64,000 nt of DNA from Parabacteroides sp. (GTDB lineage Bacteria > Bacteroidota > Bacteroidia > Bacteroidales > Tannerellaceae). Location: NCBI GenBank assembly GCA_028689545.1, contig JAQVCX010000001.1:62001-126000 (forward strand), given 5' to 3'. A program made the translations under genes and the position numbers. The notes beneath the pieces are model-generated. The model saw only the letters and a program-made list of their open reading frames with translations, ran no database searches and was not told the DNA's origin. Every line of letters starts with the position of its first letter. Position 1 is the first letter of the stretch. Of the stretch, positions 53,026 to 60,393 are shown piece after piece.

Positions 53026-53316
53026 ATGGACGAAGATTTTCTTATAAATATAGTGATAGCCGGAAAGAAATATCCGCTTACGATCAAACGTCATGAGGAA
53101 GGGTTGGCACGTGCCGCCGCTGATCAGATCAACAGCAAGATTCTTCAATATAGGCAGCATTTTGCGGTCGAGGTGGATACGAAAGATTTGTTAGCCATGG
53201 TGGCTTTTCAACTCTCGATGCATAATTTGGAGTTGGAAAAACGGAATGATACAAATCCTTTTACGGATAAGATACAGGAACTTACAACCGAGTTGGAAGG
53301 ATATCTGAGGAAATAG
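53026..53316 (+). CDS. zapA: Cell division protein ZapA
   Basis: A 96-residue protein that crosslinks FtsZ filaments at the division ring. It shows the ZapA pattern: an N-terminal strand pair (NIVIAGKKYPLTIKRHEEG), a DQINSKILQYRQHF helix, then a coiled-coil C-terminus through LLAMVAFQLSMHNLELEKR. It follows the small coiled-coil gene by 5 bp and is followed by a structured RNA/terminator and rny, the gene order seen in many Bacteroidetes. Confidence 0.93.
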   Translation: MDEDFLINIVIAGKKYPLTIKRHEEGLARAAADQINSKILQYRQHFAVEVDTKDLLAMVAFQLSMHNLELEKRNDTNPFTDKIQELTTELEGYLRK

Positions 53317-53326
53317 CATACATATT

Positions 53327-53389
53327 GTAAGAAGAGAGTTTCCGCACTGCTTTGCACGGTGAGACCGTGTGATGGTAGTGCTTTTTTTT
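53327..53389 (+). ncRNA. Structured leader or small RNA between zapA and rny, ending in a terminator
   Basis: A purine-rich stretch (GTAAGAAGAGAGTTTCC) precedes a hairpin: GCACT (53344-53348) with AGTGC (53377-53381) and TGCACGGT (53353-53360) with ACCGTGT (53364-53370), then eight Ts. It can act as a terminator. From memory, a 6S-like RNA is often annotated between zapA and rny in Bacteroidetes, but this stretch is much shorter than classical 6S RNA. Confidence 0.5.
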
Positions 53390-53424
53390 ATATATAAATA
53401 AATGAATCTTAAATTATTAGTAAA

Positions 53425-54963
53425 ATGGTTGGAATGTATATAATCATACCGATAGTAACCTTCGTCATTGGGGGGTTGCTTGCGTGGCTGGGCATGCGTT
53501 TCCTTCTGAAATCGAAGTACGAATCTGTGCTTCAGGAGGCGGAAAAGGAAGCGGAGGTAATAAAGAAAAACAAGATGCTGGAGGTAAAGGAGAAATTCCT
53601 TCACCTAAAAGCGGACTTGGAAAAACAGGTATCACAGCGTAACGCGAAGATCCAGTCTGTAGAGACGAAATTGAAACAAAGAGAACTGACGATGAATCAA
53701 CGTCAGGAAGAGTTGCAGCGTAAGAATAACGAGGTAGAGGCTGTAAAGGAGAATTTCTCTTCTCAGTTGGAGTTGGTGGAGAAGAAGAAGCAAGATTTGG
53801 ATAAGCTTCACCAGAAAGAAGTGGAGCATCTGGAGGCTATCTCCGGGTTGTCCGCGGAGGAAGCTAAAGAGCGCTTGATCGAGTCCTTGAAGGATGAGGC
53901 GAAGACGCAAGCCGCTTCTTACATCAATGAGATCGTAGAGGAATCGAAGATGACGGCAAACAAGGAGGCGAAGAAGATCGTGATCCAGTCTATCCAGCGG
54001 GTAGCGACGGAGACGGCTATAGAGAACTCCATAACCGTGTTCCATATCGAGTCTGACGAGATCAAGGGTCGTATCATCGGTCGTGAAGGACGTAACATAC
54101 GGGCGCTAGAGGCCGCTACCGGTATCGAGATCGTGGTGGATGATACGCCAGAAGCTATCGTTCTTTCCGGATTCGATCCGGTTCGCCGTGAGATCGCTCG
54201 TTTGGCGTTGCATCAATTGGTACAAGACGGACGTATTCATCCGGCTCGTATCGAGGAGGTGGTGACGAAGGTGAAGAAGCAAGTGGAAGACGAGGTAGTA
54301 GAGACCGGTAAACGTACCGTGATCGATTTAGGTGTACATGGTTTACATCCGGAATTGATCCGTATGATTGGTAAGATGAAATATCGTTCTTCTTATGGAC
54401 AGAACTTATTGCAGCATGCTCGTGAAACAGCAAACCTTTGTGCGGTGATGGCCTCTGAGCTGGGCTTGAACCCGAAGAAAGCGAAACGTGCCGGATTGTT
54501 GCATGATATTGGTAAAGTACCCGATGATGAGCCGGAATTGCCGCACGCAATCTTGGGTATGAAGCTTTGCGAGAAGTATAAGGAGAAACCGGATATTTGC
54601 AACGCTGTAGGCGCTCACCACGATGAGGTGGAGATGCAGACGCTGTTGGCTCCGATCGTACAGGTTTGCGACGCTATTTCCGGTGCTCGTCCGGGCGCTC
54701 GTCGTGAGATCGTTGAGGCTTATATCAAACGTTTGAACGATTTGGAACAATTAGCTTTATCCTATCCGGGTGTTGTCAAGACTTACGCTATCCAGGCGGG
54801 TAGAGAGTTGCGCGTAATCGTTGGCGCTGATAAGATTGATGATAAGGACACGGAGAGCTTGTCTGCGGAGATCGCCAAGAAAATCCAGGATGAGATGACT
54901 TATCCGGGACAGGTTAAGATCACCGTAATCCGTGAGACTCGTGCGGTAAGCTACGCTAAGTAA
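53425..54963 (+). CDS. rny: Ribonuclease Y
   Basis: A 512-residue membrane-anchored endoribonuclease that starts bulk mRNA decay. The N-terminal membrane helix ([19 protein letters not shown]) is followed by a long coiled coil (about 30-200), a KH domain ([20 protein letters not shown]), and an HD domain with [17 protein letters not shown] (metal His-Asp). No promoter fits in the 35 bp between the preceding T tract and the start, so it is probably read through from zapA or from within the structured region. It is followed by a strong terminator. Confidence 0.97.
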   Translation: MVGMYIIIPIVTFVIGGLLAWLGMRFLLKSKYESVLQEAEKEAEVIKKNKMLEVKEKFLHLKADLEKQVSQRNAKIQSVETKLKQRELTMNQRQEELQRKNNEVEAVKENFSSQLELVEKKKQDLDKLHQKEVEHLEAISGLSAEEAKERLIESLKDEAKTQAASYINEIVEESKMTANKEAKKIVIQSIQRVATETAIENSITVFHIESDEIKGRIIGREGRNIRALEAATGIEIVVDDTPEAIVLSGFDPVRREIARLALHQLVQDGRIHPARIEEVVTKVKKQVEDEVVETGKRTVIDLGVHGLHPELIRMIGKMKYRSSYGQNLLQHARETANLCAVMASELGLNPKKAKRAGLLHDIGKVPDDEPELPHAILGMKLCEKYKEKPDICNAVGAHHDEVEMQTLLAPIVQVCDAISGARPGARREIVEAYIKRLNDLEQLALSYPGVVKTYAIQAGRELRVIVGADKIDDKDTESLSAEIAKKIQDEMTYPGQVKITVIRETRAVSYAK

Positions 54964-55030
54964 GAAAATATTCTTTTTGCGTTGAATACTGCGAAGCGCA
55001 GAATTTTGATGTGACATTGAAAAGATCGAT

Positions 55031-55068
55031 AAAGGGACTTCCAAATAATTGGGGGTCCCTTTTTTTTA
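55031..55068 (+). terminator. Rho-independent terminator after rny
   Basis: AAAGGGACTTCC pairs with GGGGGTCCCTTT (some G-U pairs) around an 8-nt loop, followed by eight Ts. Confidence 0.9.
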
Positions 55069-55214
55069 TGACTCTGTTTTTTTCGTAAGCGTTCAGTAAA
55101 TCGAGTGGATAACCTTGCGACATGCTTTTATCTATACCTTACCTTACGATGCCTAAACACTATAGTACCTAACTCCGAATGCGTAGATGTTTTCCTTTGA
55201 ATGCGGGGGAATAG

Positions 55215-55252
55215 TGTCAAACAATTAGACAGTATTGTCAAAATATTGGACA
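55215..55252. promoter_or_regulatory. Two tandem TGTC-N9-GACA operators
   Basis: Palindrome 1 is at 55215-55231 and palindrome 2 at 55236-55252, each 17 bp (TGTCAAACAATTAGACA and TGTCAAAATATTGGACA). Their centres are 21 bp apart, two helical turns. They lie about 57-94 bp upstream of the -24 box, the usual place for enhancer-binding proteins of the NtrC class. Confidence 0.8.
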
Positions 55253-55307
55253 CTCCTAAAGATATAAGTTTTTGTTATCTGATTGCTGTTTAGTTGTTTA
55301 TATGTTT

Positions 55308-55323
55308 TGGCACGCTCTTTGCT
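55308..55323 (+). promoter_or_regulatory. Sigma-54 (RpoN) promoter of the efflux operon
   Basis: TGGCACGCTCTTTGCT matches TGGCACG-N4-TTGCW in every conserved base. GG (55309-55310) and GC (55321-55322) are 12 bp apart, as required. Transcription would start about 55334, 17 bp before the ATG of the tolC-like gene. Confidence 0.88.
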
Positions 55324-55350
55324 ATTATTTAGGTAGAAAATAATAGAGCA

Positions 55351-56682
55351 ATGAAACAGATATTACTTACAACAGTTCTTTCTCTCAGTTTCGCTACCGC
55401 GACGGTGGCCCAAGAGAAACTTTGGACTTTGGATGAATGCATGCGCTATGCCGTGGAAAACAGCCCATCGGTTAAAAAGCAAGTTTATACATCGGATACG
55501 TATAAGGCGGAACGGAATGCCGCCGTAGCTTCTTTTTTCCCGGCGGCATCGGCTAAAGTCGGAGCGCAATATAGTTTTGGCCGTTCGATCGACCCGGCGA
55601 CCAATACCTATGAGAATACTTCTACGTTTAATAATAGCTATGGCCTCGACGCTTCTATCCCTGTTTTTACGGGCGGACAACTGATCAATCAATGGTTGAT
55701 GGCAAAATCCAATCGCCGCATGGGAATTAATGACATCCAGAAAGCGAAAGATGATTTAGCGATGAAAGCGATGCAGGCTTATATGGATGTGGTATATTAT
55801 AAAGGAACGATTCGTATGGCGGCCGAGAAATTGGAGGAGAGTAACCGTACCTTATATAAGACTCGCCGGCAGGAAGAGCTGGGGCTGAAAGGAAAAGCGG
55901 ATGTCGCGCAATTCGAGGCCCAGGTAGCCGCCGATGATTATACGTTGACCCACCAGCAGAATCTTTTCAATACGGCTTTGCTTACTTTGAGGGACTGTAT
56001 GAATTATCCATCTGATTTAGAGCTGGAGGTAGATACGTTGTTACCTGATGTCAATTATGTCACGGATGTTGAGAGCGTAGCGGAGATCTTCGCTTATGCG
56101 TCCGGGAATAACCCTACCGCCTTGCAAGCCGAGTATCAATTGACGCAAAGTAAATACCAATATCGTATTTATAAAGGAAAGTTGTTGCCGAGTATTTATT
56201 TGAATGCCGGGATCTTTACCAGTTATTTCGAGAACTTGAAGTCCGAGAATGTCCCGGAGGCTTTCAAGGATCAGTTCAAGAATAACCGTGGTGAATACGT
56301 CTCTTTTAGCCTTAGCTTCCCCTTATTCGATGGCTTGAGCCGATTGACGAACGCTCGCCGGTACCGTAACAATATGCGGATCGCACGGGAGACAAGAACG
56401 GAGGTCTTTCGCCAGTTGCAGACAGCGGTAGAGCAATCCGTCTTGGATCGTGAGGGATACGCTAAAGAGGCCATACAGATGGATAAGAAGGTGAAATCGG
56501 ATGAATTGGCTTATCGTGTTACCCTACGGAAATACGAGGAAGGCTTGATGAGCACGCTGGATGTACAGACAAGCGCGAATACGCTGTTGGAGTCTAAGGC
56601 TAATCTGCTTCAAAAGCGATTGATGTACTTATTGAAAAGCAAGTTGGTAGATTATTATAAGGGCAAGCCTTTTATTGATTGA
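55351..56682 (+). CDS. TolC-family outer-membrane efflux protein
   Basis: A 443-residue outer-membrane factor that forms the exit duct of tripartite exporters. A signal peptide (LSLSFATATVAQE) is followed by two OEP repeats. The conserved helix/loop patterns are TLDECMRYAVENSPSVKK, the QYSFGRSIDPATNTYEN barrel segment, and in the second half SFSLSFPLFDGLSRLTNARR and the closing LRKYEEGLMSTLDVQTSANT. It is the first gene of the sigma-54 controlled unit; the HlyD-like gene follows after 45 bp that carry GACAGTTGATAGTT repeat words. Confidence 0.94.
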   Translation: MKQILLTTVLSLSFATATVAQEKLWTLDECMRYAVENSPSVKKQVYTSDTYKAERNAAVASFFPAASAKVGAQYSFGRSIDPATNTYENTSTFNNSYGLDASIPVFTGGQLINQWLMAKSNRRMGINDIQKAKDDLAMKAMQAYMDVVYYKGTIRMAAEKLEESNRTLYKTRRQEELGLKGKADVAQFEAQVAADDYTLTHQQNLFNTALLTLRDCMNYPSDLELEVDTLLPDVNYVTDVESVAEIFAYASGNNPTALQAEYQLTQSKYQYRIYKGKLLPSIYLNAGIFTSYFENLKSENVPEAFKDQFKNNRGEYVSFSLSFPLFDGLSRLTNARRYRNNMRIARETRTEVFRQLQTAVEQSVLDREGYAKEAIQMDKKVKSDELAYRVTLRKYEEGLMSTLDVQTSANTLLESKANLLQKRLMYLLKSKLVDYYKGKPFID

Positions 56683-56727
56683 TAGTGGACAGTTGATAGT
56701 TTTGAATAATAAAAAATATAGAATACG

Positions 56728-57978
56728 ATGGATATACAATTAGAGAAAAAGAGAGGTCTTCAGAAGAAGCATATTCCTTATGTAGCGGGTGGCGTGTTGT
56801 TCGTTATCTTGTTGGGATGGATTATCTTTGGTGATCATGCTTCTACGTTGAAAGTGGACGCGAGAGGAATTAGCATCGGTAATGTGACCCGTGAGCAATT
56901 CAATGACTTCTTTCGTATGGATGGTCAGGTACAACCAATCACGGTAGTGCAGCTTAGCCCCGAGGAGGGTGGTATCGTGCAAGAGAAGGTCGTGGAAGAA
57001 GGTACCCAAGTGAAGAAAGGCGACATTATCGTTCGCCTGAGCAACTCAAGTCTGGATTTGCAGATATTGAACGCTGAGGCCGAGTTGGCGGAGAAGCAGA
57101 ACTTCCTTCGTAATACGCAAGTTACCATGGAACAGGATAAGTTGACCAATCAGATGGAGAAACTTCAATACGATATGGATATGAACCGGGCCCGCCGCTC
57201 GTTTAAGCAACAAGAGCAATTGTATAAGGAAAGCTTGATCGCCAGAGAGGATTATCTGAAAGCGAAGGAAGACTTCGAGCTGGCCTCTCAAAAGCATACC
57301 TTGATTACCGAGCGCTTGCGCCAAGACTCTATCTCGCGTACGATCCAGATGGATGAGATGGAGGCCAGTTTGGCGAACATGCGAAAGAATATCCTGTTGA
57401 TCCGTGAGCGTAAGGAGAACCTGAATGTCCGTTCCCAGATCGACGGTGAGTTGGGCTTGTTGGAAGTCGTATTGGGGCAAAGCATCAATCCGGGGCAAAA
57501 GATCGGTCAGATTAACGACCTTTCCGATTATAAGATCGAGGCCATGATCGACGAGCATTACATAGACCGTGTGAAACCGGGCTTAAGCGCCGCTTTCGAG
57601 CGTCAAGGTTCCTCTTTCGACTTAACGGTGCGCAAGGTCTATCCCGAGGTTCGTGATGGTAAGTTCCGTACGGATTTCGTTTTCACGGGCGAGCGTCCGG
57701 ATAATATCCGTAGCGGACAGACCTACTATATCAACTTGGAGCTGGGGCAACCTACCGAGAGCATCATTATCCCGAAGGGAACTTTCTTCCAGAGCACGGG
57801 CGGAAGTTGGATATTCGTTCTTGATTCGGATGGAAAGAAAGCTTACAGGCGCTCGATCAAGATCGGCCGTCAGAACCCGCAATATTATGAGGTTCTCGAA
57901 GGTCTGGAAGCCGGTGAGAAGGTGATTGTGTCCAGCTATGAGAGTTATAAGGATAATGAGGTGTTGGTATTGGAATAA
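56728..57978 (+). CDS. HlyD/MacA-like periplasmic adaptor
   Basis: A 416-residue membrane-fusion protein joining inner-membrane permease and outer-membrane duct. One N-terminal membrane helix (about 19-36, GGVLFVILLGWIIFG) is followed by the biotinyl-lipoyl half (IVQEKVVEEGTQVKKGDIIV), a long alpha-hairpin coiled coil (about 105-235), the second lipoyl half, and beta-barrel and membrane-proximal domains. There is no lipobox. It is followed by the first permease after 12 bp. Confidence 0.92.
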   Translation: MDIQLEKKRGLQKKHIPYVAGGVLFVILLGWIIFGDHASTLKVDARGISIGNVTREQFNDFFRMDGQVQPITVVQLSPEEGGIVQEKVVEEGTQVKKGDIIVRLSNSSLDLQILNAEAELAEKQNFLRNTQVTMEQDKLTNQMEKLQYDMDMNRARRSFKQQEQLYKESLIAREDYLKAKEDFELASQKHTLITERLRQDSISRTIQMDEMEASLANMRKNILLIRERKENLNVRSQIDGELGLLEVVLGQSINPGQKIGQINDLSDYKIEAMIDEHYIDRVKPGLSAAFERQGSSFDLTVRKVYPEVRDGKFRTDFVFTGERPDNIRSGQTYYINLELGQPTESIIIPKGTFFQSTGGSWIFVLDSDGKKAYRRSIKIGRQNPQYYEVLEGLEAGEKVIVSSYESYKDNEVLVLE

Positions 57979-57990
57979 AATCGATATAAT

Positions 57991-60366
57991 ATGAAAAACA
58001 TACTAATCGCCATTCGTTCTATAGGTAAGAAAGGACGGCATAACGTGATGAAAATCGTATCGCTGGGAGTTGGCTTAGCGGTAGGTTTGGTGCTGATAGC
58101 TAAAGTCTATTTCGAGCAATCGTATGATGATTTTTATCCGGATAGAGACCGGGTCTATCAAGTCTGGGCGAAATACCAGCAAAATGGAGGGGAGCTGGGA
58201 GATTATCCGCAAACAAGCGGCGGTATCGCCCCCGCTATGCAGCAACAAATACCCGAGATAGAGACCGTTACCCGATATACAGACTTTGGAGACTGGACTT
58301 TTACGATGACCGACACCCAGATGAAATATTCCGGCCGTTGTATCATAGCGGATAGTTGTTTCTTTGATGTCCTGCCTCGCCCTATGTTGATCGGAAACGC
58401 GAAAGAGGTTCTTTCCACCCCGATGTACGTATTGATCTCAAGTCGTATAGCGAAAAATATCGGGGGCGATGTTATCGGCAAAAGCTTCACGATAGATAAT
58501 GTCCCGGGGCGTACGATGACGATTGGTGGCGTTTTTGAGGAAGTGCCGGAAAATTCTCATTCCCGTTATGATATGATTGTCTCTATGGCCTCGGCTAATA
58601 AGTTCATGTGGGAGGGGTCTACCACCAATATGCTGGGAAACGACCGTTATATAAGTTACGCGAAATTGCATAAAGGCGTGAATCCTTTGTCCTTGACGGA
58701 ACAAGTACATACGTTCGTGGATTCCTATTTCCCTTTGGAGAAACAGCAAGAGACAGGGTTCAAGATCGATTTCTCCTTTCATAAGCTGGATGGCTTGCAT
58801 AAGGAGCTGCCGCAAGTAAAGCGAATGACATGGATACTTTCCTTGTTGGCCTTCGCCTTGATCTTCACGGCGGTGATGAACTATGTCTTGATCGTGATAT
58901 CCTCTATCGTAAATCGCTCGAAGGAGGTGGCTGTTCATAAATGTTATGGGGCAAGCGAGAATAATATCCACGGTATGATGTTTGGTGAGGCGTTGGTACA
59001 TATGGTGCTTTCACTGATCTTGGCTTTATTGTTGATCTTCGCGTTTAGAGGCTCGGTGGAGGAATTGTTGGCTACTTCGCTAGGTTCCTTGCTGTTGTCC
59101 AATGGCAGCTTGGTCTTGCTGGGGATCTGTATCTTGGTGTTCTTCATATCTGGTTTTATGCCGGGATCATTGTACGCCCGGATTCCGGTGGCCTCCGCTT
59201 TCCGTAATTATCGGGAGAATAAGCGTGTCTGGAAGAAAGCCTTGCTACTTGTTCAGTTTGTCGCCACGGGCTTTTTGGTGACGATGCTTGTTTTCGTTGC
59301 CCGTCAATATACGTTTATGGTGAACGATCGTCCGGGGTATACGTATGAGAACTTGGCTTATTGTGAGTTGGCCGGAGTGGACTCTACCTCTCGTGCCAAG
59401 ATACTGGATGAGGTAATGCGGCTTCCGGGAGTAGCCTCGGCTACCACCATTTATCAATTGCCTTTCGAGCATGCTTCCGGCAATAATATTCTTTTGCCGG
59501 GCGGGACTCAAGAGCTTTTTAATATCGCCGATCTCTATTGGGTAGGTAACGGATATTTGGACATGATGGAGATCCCTGTGATCCAAGGCCGCTCGTTTAC
59601 GGAAAATGTGACCAACTCAAGAGAGGTGATGGTAGACCGCCGTTTCGTGGAGAAGATGAAATTGGTAGCGGGCTGGACGGACGATGTAGTCGGAAAGGAT
59701 ATTTGCGTCACCGAGCATAGCAAATGGAATGAGGAGCCATTCACGATCTGCGGCGTGTATGAGAATATCCGTCTGGGAGGCATCTCGAATCAAGATATGC
59801 GGCCTTCCGTATTATTCTATAGCCGTAAGCCTATGTACACCTTGCAGGTGAAGTTCCATGAGCTGACCAACGATAACATGGCTCGTTTACAGCAGAAGAT
59901 ATCCGAGACATTCCCGGATCGTGACTTGAACGCTATCTCTTTCCGTTCCGAGATCATGGATCTATATAAGGATTCTCGCCAATTCCGTGATTCCGTGATG
60001 ATAGGAGGTTTGGTCACGCTTCTTGTTACGTTGATCGGACTTATAGGCTATACGAACGATGAGGTGAACCGTCGGCGAAAGGAGATAGCGGTCCGCCGGG
60101 TGAATGGGGCTACCTTATGGAGTATATTAAGGTTGTTCATGAAGGATATCGTCAATATCGGTATATATGCGGTCATACTAGGCGGTGGTATAGCGTACTT
60201 CGTCTTGCAAAAGTGGCAAGAGCAGTTCACGGAGAAAGTACCTTTGTCATGGTACATCTTCTTGGGTTGCGGCGTATGTGTCTTATTGATTATATATTCC
60301 GTGGTGTGTCTGGATGCCCGCAAGACGGCTAATGATAACCCCGTGAACTGCCTAAAATCCGAATAA
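57991..60366 (+). CDS. MacB/FtsX-type ABC permease, first copy
   Basis: A 791-residue permease subunit of the MacB/FtsX type with the duplicated Bacteroidetes form: membrane helix 1, a periplasmic MacB-PCD domain (about 45-260), three helices (about 285-400), a second helix plus periplasmic domain (about 415-650), and three final helices. Typical coupling-region sequences are NRSKEVAVHKCYGASENNIH and VNRRRKEIAVRRVNGATLWS, which contact an ABC ATPase. No ATPase domain lies in this protein or next to it. The adaptor ends 12 bp upstream and a second permease starts 24 bp downstream. Confidence 0.93.
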   Translation: MKNILIAIRSIGKKGRHNVMKIVSLGVGLAVGLVLIAKVYFEQSYDDFYPDRDRVYQVWAKYQQNGGELGDYPQTSGGIAPAMQQQIPEIETVTRYTDFGDWTFTMTDTQMKYSGRCIIADSCFFDVLPRPMLIGNAKEVLSTPMYVLISSRIAKNIGGDVIGKSFTIDNVPGRTMTIGGVFEEVPENSHSRYDMIVSMASANKFMWEGSTTNMLGNDRYISYAKLHKGVNPLSLTEQVHTFVDSYFPLEKQQETGFKIDFSFHKLDGLHKELPQVKRMTWILSLLAFALIFTAVMNYVLIVISSIVNRSKEVAVHKCYGASENNIHGMMFGEALVHMVLSLILALLLIFAFRGSVEELLATSLGSLLLSNGSLVLLGICILVFFISGFMPGSLYARIPVASAFRNYRENKRVWKKALLLVQFVATGFLVTMLVFVARQYTFMVNDRPGYTYENLAYCELAGVDSTSRAKILDEVMRLPGVASATTIYQLPFEHASGNNILLPGGTQELFNIADLYWVGNGYLDMMEIPVIQGRSFTENVTNSREVMVDRRFVEKMKLVAGWTDDVVGKDICVTEHSKWNEEPFTICGVYENIRLGGISNQDMRPSVLFYSRKPMYTLQVKFHELTNDNMARLQQKISETFPDRDLNAISFRSEIMDLYKDSRQFRDSVMIGGLVTLLVTLIGLIGYTNDEVNRRRKEIAVRRVNGATLWSILRLFMKDIVNIGIYAVILGGGIAYFVLQKWQEQFTEKVPLSWYIFLGCGVCVLLIIYSVVCLDARKTANDNPVNCLKSE

Positions 60367-60393
60367 CTCATAACTCATAATTTATAACTCATG
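60364..60393. repeat. AACTCAT repeat overlapping a start codon
   Basis: TAACTCATAACTCATAATTT and TAACTCATG form three AACTCAT words. The last T plus G gives the ATG of the second permease, and the first word overlaps the stop codon of the first. Confidence 0.75.

Larger units (their letters stand above)
54964..55350. other. Gap between rny and the tolC-like gene
   Basis: A 387-bp stretch without a gene. It holds the rny terminator (55031-55068), about 145 bp with no visible feature, two tandem operator palindromes (55215-55252) and a sigma-54 promoter (55308-55323). Confidence 0.8.
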
